Assembly: GCF_007097395.1 (NCBI RefSeq)
Contig: NZ_VKDC01000001.1
Span: 7,501-71,500, forward strand
Reading direction: 5' to 3'
Length of the DNA: 64,000 nt
Source of the DNA: Fulvivirga sp. M361
GTDB taxonomy: Bacteria; Bacteroidota; Bacteroidia; Cytophagales; Cyclobacteriaceae
Below the pieces are notes generated by a model that was not told the origin of the DNA, did no database searches, and was given only the letters and a program-made list of their open reading frames with translations. Made by a program: the position numbers and the translations under genes. Position 1 is the stretch's first letter. Each line of letters starts with the position of its first letter. Of this stretch, positions 18,278 to 27,173 are shown in pieces.

Positions 18278-18892
18278 ATGAATAACGATATGACCAGTCC
18301 TCAAGCCGTAGAACTCAACACATATGTTGAGAACGGCATCAGCTTTGAACAGTACATGGCAACACTTTCTGACCTAACAGAACGGGTAAAATCCGGTGAC
18401 GAAGAAGGCATTGTAAATCCACAGTATTTTCCTATCAACTTCCAACGGCTTAAGAGAGGAATTAAGCAGACTCAGTTGAGCCCTGCACTATTAGAAGCCA
18501 TTAATCGTATCTCATCACCAATTAGCTGGTTAGTAATTACTGAGTTTTGGTGCGGTGATGCGGCACAATCTACTGCGTTGTTTCATCATATATCTGAAGC
18601 ATCCAAAGGAAAGATCCGTTTAACGCTAGTTTTCCGTGATGAAAACCCGGAGTTAATAGATGCTTTTCTTACCAATGGCGCAAAAGCTATTCCTAAAGTG
18701 ATCCAGCTCGATGAAAACCAGCAGGTACTCAACACCTGGGGACCAAGACCGGTACCTGCACAGAAACTCGTCAAAGACCTTCTGGCCAAAGGTGAAAGTT
18801 ACAATGACGACTTACATAAATGGTATGCACAGGATAAAGGTCAATCCCTTCAAAAAGAGATCACTGAACTGCTGCTTTCTGCTGCTTCCTAG
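18278..18892 (+). CDS. thioredoxin-fold protein with CxxA active site
   Basis: 204-residue cytoplasmic protein. The thioredoxin-like core is recognisable from SWLVITEFWCGDAAQST (about residues 86-102), with cis-Pro loop KAIPKVIQLDEN and NTWGPRPVPAQKLV. The active site reads WCGDA, keeping the first Cys but replacing the second by Ala. Disulfide exchange would have to be monothiol, or the site may be used for binding only. No signal peptide is seen. The family is common in Bacteroidota but functionally vague. Confidence 0.75.
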   Translation: MNNDMTSPQAVELNTYVENGISFEQYMATLSDLTERVKSGDEEGIVNPQYFPINFQRLKRGIKQTQLSPALLEAINRISSPISWLVITEFWCGDAAQSTALFHHISEASKGKIRLTLVFRDENPELIDAFLTNGAKAIPKVIQLDENQQVLNTWGPRPVPAQKLVKDLLAKGESYNDDLHKWYAQDKGQSLQKEITELLLSAAS

Positions 18893-19082
18893 TGTTGTAA
18901 ACCAGCACTGTCCATCAATATACAGCAACCTATATAAAGGCAAATCACCTTAATGTGGTTGCTGTCATTGTTTTAGGCCGTAAATAATTCTGAAATACAT
19001 CTTTGTTTATCATTTTATAAGCGGCCCTTTTTTTTATCTGCCATTCCTTATTTTAGCGCACTAATCCGAATCTCATATACTT

Positions 19083-21257
19083 ATGAAATACATCATTATA
19101 TTACTGTGCAGTCTGATTGCCTTCTCTTCCCAGGCACAGCAAAAAATTACCATCGCAGACATTTATGAAAAGGGCACTTTTCGACAGAAATCTGTGCGTG
19201 GCATCAACTGGATGAACGACGGACGCTATTATAGCACCCAGGTTGAAAACGACATTATTAAGTATGATGTCACCAGTGGTCAACAAGTAGAAATTCTGTT
19301 GGATGGCAGTGCGTTACAACCTGCTATTGACTTTGTAAGGTATAGTTTCAGCAGTGATGAAAGCCAGTTGCTGCTAATGACTGAACGTGAACCTATCTAT
19401 CGCAGGTCATACCGGGCAGAGTTTTATATCTATGATATGGGAAATAAATCACTCAAGAAATTATCTGATAAAGGAAAGCAAAGTTATGCGACTCTATCAC
19501 CTGACGGAACCAAGGTAGCTTTTACCAGAGAAAACAATCTATTTTATGTGAATTTATCGGACATGTCCGAAGTACAGGTCACTGATAACGGTAAGTTCAA
19601 TCATATTATTAACGGTAGTACCGACTGGGTATATGAGGAAGAGTTATCCTTCACCCGCGCCTTCGAATGGAGTGGTGACAGTAAGACACTGTTTTACCTG
19701 ACATTCGACGAAAGTAATGTGAAAGAATACAATATGCAGGTATGGAATAATGGGCAGCTATATCCACAGGATTATCGATTTAAATACCCAAAGGCTGGTG
19801 AAGCTAACTCAGAGATCAGCGCTACGGTTTATGACCTCACATCTTCAAAAAAAACATCCGTTGACCTGGGCAGCGATCAGGAGTACTACATTGCCCGCAT
19901 CAGGCGCACAATGTCTCCTACTGAATTTTCTCTGGTACGCCTGAATCGTCTTCAAAACCAGCTGGACATCCTACATGTAGCCAGCACCACAGGCAAGGTG
20001 GATATCATTCTAACAGAAAAAAACCAACGGTACATTGACATAGATTTCATTGATGAGTTAGTATATCTTAAAAATGGAAAACACTTTATACATGCCAGTG
20101 AACGAAGCGGTTATAAGCACCTTTATCTCTATGGTACAGATGGTACGTTGGTCAATCCAATAACTTCGGGTAATTGGGAGGTTTCATCGGTGGTGGGAGT
20201 AGATCAGACAAGCAAAAGGGCTAAGGTATATTTTACTTCTACTGAGAAATCACCTCTTGAAAGACAGCTATATGCAGTGGATATAAATGGCAAAAACAAG
20301 AAATTATTACGGGGCGAAACGGGTTGGCACAGTACTACTATGGGAGGCGATTTCAAGTATTATATTGATAGTTACAGCAATCCTTCACAGCCTCTGAAAG
20401 TCAGTCTGTACGAGACTAAACAAAATAAGCTTGTCAAAGTGTTAGAAGATAATGCTGCGCTTGAAGCTACCACAAAGTCGTATAGTATTACGTCTAAAGA
20501 GTTTTTCACTTTCAAAAACAAAGGAGGAGTTGAACTTAACGGCTACATGGTCAAACCTGCTGATTTTAGCGAAACAAAAAAATACCCTGTTTTGGTCTTT
20601 CAATACAGCGGTCCCGGTTCGCAGCAGGTACAAATGAATTATGGTGGCAGTCCTAATAATTACTGGCATCAAATGTTAGCTCAAAAGGGATACATCGTTG
20701 CTGTTATTGACCCCAGAGGTACAGGAGCAAGAGGTGAGGAATTTAAGAAAATGACCTATAAACAGCTCGGTAAGTATGAGTCGGAAGATCACATTGACGG
20801 CGCCAAATACTTATGCAGCCTTCCTTACATAGATCCATCCAGAATTGGTATATGGGGGTGGAGCTATGGCGGTTACATGTCATCACTTGCCATGTTTAAG
20901 GGGGAGGGATTATTCAAAGCAGCCATTGCCGTGGCCCCGGTAACAAATTGGCGATTTTATGACACCATTTACACAGAACGCTACATGGCTAAGCCACAGG
21001 ACAACGCCTCAGGATATGATGACAATTCTCCGGTAAGTCATTCTCAAAAATTGAAAGGTAATTTCCTGCTGATCCATGGAACGGGAGATGATAATGTACA
21101 TTTCCAAAATGCCGTTACGCTACAAAACAAGCTAATTGCCGAAGGTAAACAGTTCGACTCCTTCTATTATCCAGACCGCACTCACTCTATCTACAGAAGT
21201 GGCGCGCGACCACACCTGTTCAATATGATGACGGAATGGATATTAGAAAACCTATAA
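19083..21257 (+). CDS. S9 family dipeptidyl peptidase IV-like serine protease
   Basis: 724-residue exported peptidase. A signal peptide (MKYIIILLCSLIAFSSQAQ) is followed by a beta-propeller (about 20-480) containing DWVYEEEL (about Glu185-Glu186), the double-Glu motif that anchors the substrate N terminus in DPP-IV. The alpha/beta hydrolase domain has the nucleophile in GWSYGGYMS (about Ser594), the Asp in HGTGDDNVHFQN and the His in DRTHSIY. It should release X-Pro or X-Ala dipeptides in the periplasm. Single gene ended by the hairpin at 21275-21307. Confidence 0.92.
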   Translation: MKYIIILLCSLIAFSSQAQQKITIADIYEKGTFRQKSVRGINWMNDGRYYSTQVENDIIKYDVTSGQQVEILLDGSALQPAIDFVRYSFSSDESQLLLMTEREPIYRRSYRAEFYIYDMGNKSLKKLSDKGKQSYATLSPDGTKVAFTRENNLFYVNLSDMSEVQVTDNGKFNHIINGSTDWVYEEELSFTRAFEWSGDSKTLFYLTFDESNVKEYNMQVWNNGQLYPQDYRFKYPKAGEANSEISATVYDLTSSKKTSVDLGSDQEYYIARIRRTMSPTEFSLVRLNRLQNQLDILHVASTTGKVDIILTEKNQRYIDIDFIDELVYLKNGKHFIHASERSGYKHLYLYGTDGTLVNPITSGNWEVSSVVGVDQTSKRAKVYFTSTEKSPLERQLYAVDINGKNKKLLRGETGWHSTTMGGDFKYYIDSYSNPSQPLKVSLYETKQNKLVKVLEDNAALEATTKSYSITSKEFFTFKNKGGVELNGYMVKPADFSETKKYPVLVFQYSGPGSQQVQMNYGGSPNNYWHQMLAQKGYIVAVIDPRGTGARGEEFKKMTYKQLGKYESEDHIDGAKYLCSLPYIDPSRIGIWGWSYGGYMSSLAMFKGEGLFKAAIAVAPVTNWRFYDTIYTERYMAKPQDNASGYDDNSPVSHSQKLKGNFLLIHGTGDDNVHFQNAVTLQNKLIAEGKQFDSFYYPDRTHSIYRSGARPHLFNMMTEWILENL

Positions 21258-21274
21258 ACAGTATTTAACAGATG

Positions 21275-21307
21275 AGAGGTGTTCAGACAACAGGTTCTGT
21301 CACCTCT
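21275..21307 (+). terminator. hairpin terminator after the DPP-IV-like gene
   Basis: AGAGGTG (21275-21281) pairs with CACCTCT (21301-21307), with an inner CAGA/TCTG stem, followed by TTATTTAA. It sits between convergent genes and may act in both directions. Confidence 0.6.
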
Positions 21308-21321
21308 TTATTTAATCCAGG

Positions 21322-22140
21322 TTAAAAACAGTAAGCAAAACTATTATCCAGTTTTATTAGAACAGATGTTTGTAACTCACCAGGACTAATTTTAATTACG
21401 TTCCAATCGTCAACTTGCTGCACATCACCTGAAAGGCTTACAGGAATACCAACATAAGCCAGGACTTCTTTATTAACCGAATGGCCTTGCTGATCCACTA
21501 AGAAATAGTAATCACTAAATTCGCCATGCTCACCAACCGCCAATACAGGGGGTATACCTCCCGAAATACATCGGATGGCACAACTCTTATGGATCTTACC
21601 ATAAGCCGGATTCATTACCCCAAAGAAACATTTAGGATCAATGATCTCGCCGATGACAGTCTTTGTTCCCTTATTGTTTATTATTCGTTCCGGTAAATGG
21701 TCCATAGTATTAACCTCAATGATACTCCCATTGCCTTCCGTTAATTCCATCCACATTCTGTCCCTGTATTGTATGATGGTGCCTCTGAGTTTCACTTTTA
21801 ACTTCTCCAAAGGTGTATCTCCTGCTTCAGACCTTATTCTATCTAGAACCGGTAAGGCATCAAACTTACCAAAACCCACTAATGGTACTGTTACTGTTTG
21901 ATCGTCTATGCTGGTTTTCAAACCAAAAACCGGGTATTCCACCAAAGTCCCCTCCAGTTCAGTAAGGTTCCCGAAATCGAAAGTACTCTCAATGAAAGGA
22001 CGTTCGATAAACAGGTAGGTAATACCAAAAATGATCGCCACAATAAGTGTGATGATGAAAAACCCTTTCCTTGAGCTTTTGAAGCTCGAGGGTGCATGCT
22101 CTTGCCAGCCTATATAAAATTCATTTTCCTGTTCCATCAT
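21322..22140 (-). CDS. membrane-anchored protein of the ferric reductase/Rieske operon
   Basis: 272 residues: one N-terminal transmembrane helix (about 27-47, KGFFIITLIVAIIFGITYLFI) and a large extracytoplasmic domain. The distinctive stretch GEIIDPKCFFGVMNPAYGKIH, followed by CAIRCISGGIPPVLAV, has three cysteines that could bind metal or form disulfides. I recognise this only as the conserved companion of Rieske/ferric-reductase proteins; no function is assigned. The ATG overlaps the upstream stop codon by one base (TAATG), so translation is coupled. Confidence 0.65.
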   Translation of the reverse strand: MMEQENEFYIGWQEHAPSSFKSSRKGFFIITLIVAIIFGITYLFIERPFIESTFDFGNLTELEGTLVEYPVFGLKTSIDDQTVTVPLVGFGKFDALPVLDRIRSEAGDTPLEKLKVKLRGTIIQYRDRMWMELTEGNGSIIEVNTMDHLPERIINNKGTKTVIGEIIDPKCFFGVMNPAYGKIHKSCAIRCISGGIPPVLAVGEHGEFSDYYFLVDQQGHSVNKEVLAYVGIPVSLSGDVQQVDDWNVIKISPGELQTSVLIKLDNSFAYCF

Positions 22141-23171
22141 TACGCTATCTCAATGGGTGCAACCGCCGTTCCTTCAGGGAATGGCCTTGGGTCTATCCAG
22201 ACTTCATCCCCATCCAGTTTAAGCTGGTAGGTTTCTACCTTTTCCGTGAATGGTGGCGGTGATTGACCATTCTCGGGTAAGTATTGATATCCATGCCAGG
22301 GGCAAGTGATACAGCCATCAACTATCTTACCTTCACCCAGAGGTCCTCCCTGGTGGCGACAAAAATTATTAACTGCAGAAAGCTTTCCATCGTATTTAAA
22401 AATAGCTACACGCTCACCACTGACTGTTATTATCTTAGCCCTGTTTTCCTTTATCTCACTCACCATACAGGCCTTAACAAAATCTGCACCTGTGCCATCT
22501 ATCGGCATATCGACCGTTTTTTCTCTAAAGGCAGCAATTAAATGAAAGCTTGCTACCGTTATAAAGCCTATCAATATACTACCAAAAAACACGGGCGAAC
22601 TTTCGTTTTGTACAGCGCCTAATACTACATGCAGCAGTATCAAAGCATAGGCTATGTAAACCATCATGTGTAACGCTTTCCACAGTTTAGGCCCCAGGTT
22701 CTTCAGCCAAAAATCATGGCTGGTAACTGCCATTAAAGCCAGGACGACCAACGCCGTAAAACCCAGTACCTGGAAAGGAAAATGGATTAGTGAATCATAA
22801 CGAAGGTTAGAAAGAAATACCGATTTCACAGGATTTATATCTCCCAACGAATGAAAATTCATAATACTAAAAGCACCATGGATCAAAGCCATCAAGAACA
22901 TGGTTACACCCAGGTGACGGCGATTATATAAGATAATCAGGAATTTATTATTTAACCTAGCTAATGGCCCTGTAATCAAGATGACATGCAATAGTAAAAA
23001 AGCAAGCAGCCCAAAATTTCTGATCAGAATAGTCTCAAATGTGGCATTGGGATGTAATACAATATGTCCAATAAAAAACAGTAAAGTAAACCCAAGTACA
23101 AAAGCCAGAATACCCATGTCGTAGGCTTTTTTCTGTTTGTTCCACAATATGGAGGTGTAAGATACGCTCAT
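22140..23171 (-). CDS. ferric reductase-like membrane protein fused to a Rieske [2Fe-2S] domain
   Basis: 343 residues. The N-terminal 200 residues hold about six transmembrane helices with histidines placed as in ferric-reductase/MsrQ-like b-type haem proteins (HIVLHPNATFET, HVILITGPLARL, RRHLGVTMFLMALIHGAF, KALHMMVYIAYALILLHVVLG). The C-terminal 110 residues are a Rieske domain with CRHQGGPLGEG and CPWHGYQYLPENG, the full Cys-X-His and Cys-X2-His set. It would pass electrons between a soluble donor and membrane haem. It overlaps its neighbours on both sides (ATGA with the 39-aa gene, TAATG with the next). Confidence 0.85.
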   Translation of the reverse strand: MSVSYTSILWNKQKKAYDMGILAFVLGFTLLFFIGHIVLHPNATFETILIRNFGLLAFLLLHVILITGPLARLNNKFLIILYNRRHLGVTMFLMALIHGAFSIMNFHSLGDINPVKSVFLSNLRYDSLIHFPFQVLGFTALVVLALMAVTSHDFWLKNLGPKLWKALHMMVYIAYALILLHVVLGAVQNESSPVFFGSILIGFITVASFHLIAAFREKTVDMPIDGTGADFVKACMVSEIKENRAKIITVSGERVAIFKYDGKLSAVNNFCRHQGGPLGEGKIVDGCITCPWHGYQYLPENGQSPPPFTEKVETYQLKLDGDEVWIDPRPFPEGTAVAPIEIA

Positions 23172-23287
23172 AATGCAGTGGCTTCAAATCCAGGTATACT
23201 GAAGTAGGCATAAAGTAGTAAGGGGATGACAATGATCGTAATCACCATCCACCACCAAAAATGTCGCTTTCTAAGTCTTCTATTCAT
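23168..23287 (-). CDS. 39-residue single-pass membrane protein
   Basis: A short frame starting with ATG at 23287: MNRRLRKRHFWWWMVITIIV, then IPLLLYAYFSIPGFEATAL. A basic N terminus followed by one transmembrane helix suggests an N-in membrane microprotein. It overlaps the upstream gene by 8 bp and the downstream Rieske fusion gene by 4 bp (ATGA), strong evidence that it is translated. It resembles the tiny structural subunits of respiratory complexes in size, but no family was recognised. Confidence 0.7.
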   Translation of the reverse strand: MNRRLRKRHFWWWMVITIIVIPLLLYAYFSIPGFEATAL

Positions 23288-23492
23288 GATTTTTAGCCAT
23301 CAATTTCCAGGTCAACACCGGCCATAGCAGTATGCTTCCCGGTACTAAAATGAGTTTAAAGTGCCAGGGTGTGCCTTGAGCACCTACATCCAGCTTCTTT
23401 ACTCCTACGGTCACAAACCAAAAAGCAAAAAGCAACCCTATGAACATGTATACCCCCAAAGCATCTATCAGTATCGAAATCGACTGTTCCAT
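23280..23492 (-). CDS. small two-helix membrane protein
   Basis: 70 residues from the ATG at 23492 (an in-frame ATG at 23531 would add 13 mostly hydrophobic residues). Two transmembrane segments, ALGVYMFIGLLFAFWFVTVG and ILVPGSILLWPVLTWKLM, are joined by a polar loop KKLDVGAQGTPWHFK. First gene of the coupled four-gene operon leading into the Rieske/ferric-reductase fusion. Probably an accessory subunit of that redox complex (inference from overlap only). Confidence 0.6.
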   Translation of the reverse strand: MEQSISILIDALGVYMFIGLLFAFWFVTVGVKKLDVGAQGTPWHFKLILVPGSILLWPVLTWKLMAKNHE

Positions 23493-23696
23493 ATGTATTA
23501 AGGCATTAAGAATTAAGCATATACTTACCATAATAACTAAACTTGCGGGATTTTCAAATTCAACCTGCTTGTCAACTGGTTGATCCTATCCATACAGCTA
23601 CTACTAATGTTGATTTCATTTAATAATGTACCTGGGTTTTACAGCGATAAATATTAACTCAAAAAGCTATTTACTAGTATCATTTTAAATGCTTCA

Positions 23697-24290
23697 CTAA
23701 TAGTTTTTTGGTCCAAATAATAAATGATGATTATCTCTCACTGTTTCCAAGCCAAATCCTCCAACTTTTACGTTGAGCATTTTTAATAAGTCCATAGGGT
23801 CTGCATAAACAATATCACCAGTGTTTATTTCAGGGTTTACAGATAAACTTGTTGGGAGATTAGTATTGGCAAATGTCTCCCCTCCACGGCCACCACTTGA
23901 ATTACTGGCTCTGCTGATATGTAGTAATCGGACAAATTTATAACCTAAAGCACGAGCAAGCTTTCGGTTCATGATATGATCCACTACGTACGCCTGATCT
24001 TCAATAAGTTTTTCAAAAACAGACTGATATAGTTTTCGATAGTTTCTGTAGTCTATATCAACCCAGAGTTGTGTAGAGTAGTTTAACAAGAAGCTTCTTT
24101 TATGCTTCCAAACCTCTAACTCATTGGGACCTTCTAAAGGTAAAAACGAAACCAGAAAGGCTGCATTATTTTTAAACACCTTATCAATTGTACCTACGAA
24201 TTTTTGTATAGAGGCTTTTGATTTAGCTCCTATTGGAATGATCAACGAATTATGTAACCCAAAAGTGACTCCCCTGGTATCAATAAGCAT
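23697..24290 (-). CDS. hypothetical protein
   Basis: 197 residues, no signal peptide or transmembrane helix, and no family recognised. The middle has aromatic-rich WVDIDYRNYRKLYQSVFEKL and a basic stretch NRKLARALGYKFVRLLHISRA, followed by a Gly/Ser-rich linker SNSSGGRGGETFAN. It stands alone on the minus strand between the Rieske operon and the cyclase gene, with about 150 bp gaps on each side and no obvious partner. Confidence 0.55.
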   Translation of the reverse strand: MLIDTRGVTFGLHNSLIIPIGAKSKASIQKFVGTIDKVFKNNAAFLVSFLPLEGPNELEVWKHKRSFLLNYSTQLWVDIDYRNYRKLYQSVFEKLIEDQAYVVDHIMNRKLARALGYKFVRLLHISRASNSSGGRGGETFANTNLPTSLSVNPEINTGDIVYADPMDLLKMLNVKVGGFGLETVRDNHHLLFGPKNY

Positions 24291-24440
24291 AGATGATCTG
24301 GTTACGATAGGCTAAAAGCTAGTTGGTCATATAAATAAAGTAAATGTTATTAAATAGTGGTGTAACACCCACGACAGACGGCATTAAAAATTGAAAGGAA
24401 ATAAAAATAAGTTTATTCCTAAAGTCGTCAAAGCTTTGGA

Positions 24441-25535
24441 TTAAGCCACCATGGCAGACTGCTCTACGCAGAAAACGGCTGTAGTATCATTTTTACCTCG
24501 TAACACCAGGTCTGAAACAAATTTCACTGAAAGGTTTTTGTCCTTTTCCAATGGCGCTAATAACGCATTAGTAGTGAGTAGTTTCTTCTTCATCTTACTA
24601 CACAATTCCAGGATACGAGAACCTGTATTCAGCACATCTCCATGATATGCAAGCTCCTTTCTGCGAACACCTAGTTCGGTAACCACCACTAAACCAGCAT
24701 TTACAGAGGCTTTGAATGTTGGAAACACACCAAATTTGCTTTCAAAATCTTCACGACTTTCCTGTAATAACTTTTCAAATGCAAAAAACAAAAATACCGG
24801 CCTGGTCTTATCTTTTAGCTCATTCATATTCCATGTTACTACAGCTTCATCCCCTACATACTGGTATATCTCAGCATCATACCCTGGAAGTAAAGAAGCC
24901 AGGTCGCTAAAACAGCGATTTAAAAAGCGACTGTATTTCGTATGACCTAGCTGTTCCGCAATTTTTGTAGAACCATTTAAGTCAATGAACATAAAAATAC
25001 GGTTTTCCTCTACCGGTTCCTGATACTTGCCTATGAAGTAATTCAGTAATATTCCATGACCAAAGCGATTTCCCATGGCCCTTAAAAAATTGATGGCCAG
25101 CCCAAGAAGCATAAGGTAGACAAAAAGGGTTTGAAAAAGAGCACTTGCCAAAAACTGCCGTGTTTCCATCCACGAGTTTTCCAATGACTGATGTAAGAAG
25201 ACAAGGTCTGTCACGGTATGCACCACTATAAGGCTTAAAATGATAATGATGGAAAAGATAATCACCCTGACGATTATCTTCATATGTGGTGATCTACGCA
25301 CAGGCATTTTTGGTAAAATCCTAAATTCCAGCATACTCAGCAGCCAACCTATCAACAAACCGGACAAAGTAGGTGTAGACCAGTGGAACGGTGTGCTATC
25401 GGTACCAACACGCATTCCAATTTCCTCCAAACCTGTCATTTTGAGGTATACAAAAAAGTTAGCCCCTAGTGCGAACCCTGCAATAAGCAGGGCCGCATCT
25501 ACCTGTTTAGGAAATTTTTTGATCAGTTTGTGCAT
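24441..25535 (-). CDS. adenylate/guanylate cyclase-domain membrane protein
   Basis: 364 residues. About four transmembrane helices in the first 165 residues are followed by a class III nucleotide cyclase homology domain (about 185-345). The metal-binding aspartates are visible in FMFIDLNGSTKIAEQLG and YQYVGDEAVVTW. The transition-state Asn/Arg region (VVTELGVRRKELAYHGDVLNTGSRI) resembles adenylate-cyclase-like bacterial proteins. The product nucleotide cannot be told from sequence. It begins 23 bp after the TetR gene and probably shares its transcript. Confidence 0.8.
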   Translation of the reverse strand: MHKLIKKFPKQVDAALLIAGFALGANFFVYLKMTGLEEIGMRVGTDSTPFHWSTPTLSGLLIGWLLSMLEFRILPKMPVRRSPHMKIIVRVIIFSIIIILSLIVVHTVTDLVFLHQSLENSWMETRQFLASALFQTLFVYLMLLGLAINFLRAMGNRFGHGILLNYFIGKYQEPVEENRIFMFIDLNGSTKIAEQLGHTKYSRFLNRCFSDLASLLPGYDAEIYQYVGDEAVVTWNMNELKDKTRPVFLFFAFEKLLQESREDFESKFGVFPTFKASVNAGLVVVTELGVRRKELAYHGDVLNTGSRILELCSKMKKKLLTTNALLAPLEKDKNLSVKFVSDLVLRGKNDTTAVFCVEQSAMVA

Positions 25536-25558
25536 AACATAGTTAAACCTGACTGGCT

Positions 25559-26125
25559 CTAAAGTCTACTTATCTCTGTATCTCCTTCAAACCATCCAAA
25601 CAAGTAGAAGGGTATTACTTCACCATTAAAATCTTTTTCAGAAATAGTTTCAAAATGGTTTGAAGCACACTTCAACAAGAATTTTATAAATGACCTGATG
25701 ATCATTTCACATTGATCACGGTTGTGCGAAGCATAAGTTGTGGACAAGAAAAACGCCACCCTATTAACCGCCTGGCCCACTTCATACTTTAGTGTTTGAT
25801 GAGCCAATAACTGCTGATTAAACTTACCTCCTCCTTCAAAAACCCTACGAGAAATCAATCGCAGGCTACAATCCAATTGGTCCATTTTGGACATAGGTAT
25901 TCCAGAGATGGTTTCCAGGTCGTCCATGACAACATCCACTTCCAGGCGAAGGGCTTTCTCCAGGATATATTCTTTGCTACTAAATAGGTGATAGATCGTT
26001 TTCTTTGAAATTCCAGCTCTACTGGCAATACTATCTATGGTGGTACCCTCCACTCCGACCTGTTGTAGTTCATCGAGGGCTATGTATAAGATGTTTTCTT
26101 TTTTAAGTTCAATTTCACTTTTCAT
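25559..26125 (-). CDS. TetR-family transcriptional regulator
   Basis: 188 residues. The N-terminal helix-turn-helix (about 10-55) reads ENILYIALDELQQVGVEGTT, then IDSIASRAGISKKTIYHLFSSKEYIL, typical of TetR. The C-terminal ligand domain is divergent. It lies downstream of the RND efflux genes, DUF2141-like and YceI-like genes, and just before the cyclase gene. It may regulate this cluster, but the operator candidates seen nearby are better matched to the other TetR gene at 32866-33495. Confidence 0.82.
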   Translation of the reverse strand: MKSEIELKKENILYIALDELQQVGVEGTTIDSIASRAGISKKTIYHLFSSKEYILEKALRLEVDVVMDDLETISGIPMSKMDQLDCSLRLISRRVFEGGGKFNQQLLAHQTLKYEVGQAVNRVAFFLSTTYASHNRDQCEMIIRSFIKFLLKCASNHFETISEKDFNGEVIPFYLFGWFEGDTEISRL

Positions 26126-26161
26126 CGCGATACTAAATTGGGAGTTGGTTACAAACGGACT

Positions 26162-26695
26162 TCATTTACCTACCGGAATTTTAAGTGTTATGTCAAATTC
26201 ATCCCCTACCATAAAGCCGAACAAAGGGCCTGTAATTTCAAAATCTTCCCGATCTATTTTGAAATTTCCCTCAAATAAACCTCCGGTTTCATTAGCCTTA
26301 AAAACAAAGGGAATGGTGACCTCCTTTCGAACACCATGCATATCCAGCGTGCCTTTGACTTCATATCCTGATCCGACTTTCTTAAAATGTTGTGATTTAA
26401 AGCTTATCTCAGGGTATTTCCTCACATCAAACCAGCTGCTTCCACGGGCATGCTTGTCTTTTGTTTTATTACCGGTAGAAATAGTGCTGGCATCAACAGA
26501 TACATCAAAACTTGATTGATCAGGAAGTTCCGGATCAAAAACAATAGTGCCGGTCAATCCTCTGAAGGTCCCATTAGCGCCTGATCCGGAAAACTTAATG
26601 GAATATTCCTCATTAATCGTCCACTCTACAGCAACAAACGCCTTTAATGAAGCCACGACAAACAAAAACAAAATGCTTATGAGTATATTTTTCAT
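26162..26695 (-). CDS. YceI-family periplasmic lipid-binding protein
   Basis: 177 residues with a signal peptide (MKNILISILFLFVVASLKAF). The YceI barrel is marked by VEWTINEEYSIKFSGSGANG, the internal SFDVSVDASTISTGNKTKDKH and WFDVRKYPEISFKS, and ends with FDITLKIPVG. Family members bind isoprenoid-type lipids in a beta barrel. It is located between the DUF2141-like and TetR genes; the spacing (29 and 36 bp) suggests one operon. Confidence 0.88.
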   Translation of the reverse strand: MKNILISILFLFVVASLKAFVAVEWTINEEYSIKFSGSGANGTFRGLTGTIVFDPELPDQSSFDVSVDASTISTGNKTKDKHARGSSWFDVRKYPEISFKSQHFKKVGSGYEVKGTLDMHGVRKEVTIPFVFKANETGGLFEGNFKIDREDFEITGPLFGFMVGDEFDITLKIPVGK

Positions 26696-26724
26696 AATTG
26701 GTCCAATGGTTATCAGTTTTGTAG

Positions 26725-27162
26725 CTAATTCAAAAAATTCATGATCAATACTACTTTCTTCTCATGAGCGGTAAGGTGAAAGCTGGCTTTGTCAAACGAA
26801 GGTTTACCCAACCGGCTATGCTTTGAAGCTCCTATCCGCTCTCTGGGAAATCCCATAAAATTTTTGTCCATCTCACCATTATCATTTTCATCATGGTAAA
26901 TCGACACCGCATAAATACCATACGGCAAGTCCATAAACCTGTAAACAATAGTGCCCTTGGTTGCCTTTACTTTTCCCAGCTGATAAACCTTATCCTCCTG
27001 AGAGGGAAAGCCTTCCTGATCATTGAATAACATCAGTATTATATTCCCTTTACTACTTCCGATGTCATTTACCGTAACTTCTATGGTTCCCTGTGCCCTA
27101 GTATTGAACGTAACAATTGTCAACATGATTACACTTAGAAAGATTATCTTCTTCATTTTCAT
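26725..27162 (-). CDS. DUF2141-family exported protein
   Basis: 145 residues with a signal peptide ending NTRAQG. The mature part has the DUF2141 pattern: IEVTVNDIGSSKGNIILMLF, then YRFMDLPYGIYAVSIYHDENDNGEMDKNFMG, with a short acidic DENDNGEMD loop that could bind calcium. These small beta-sandwich proteins are common in Bacteroidota envelopes, with no proven function. It lies 11 bp after the TolC-like gene, so it belongs to the efflux operon. Confidence 0.8.
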   Translation of the reverse strand: MKMKKIIFLSVIMLTIVTFNTRAQGTIEVTVNDIGSSKGNIILMLFNDQEGFPSQEDKVYQLGKVKATKGTIVYRFMDLPYGIYAVSIYHDENDNGEMDKNFMGFPRERIGASKHSRLGKPSFDKASFHLTAHEKKVVLIMNFLN

Positions 27163-27173
27163 ACTATTTCGTG

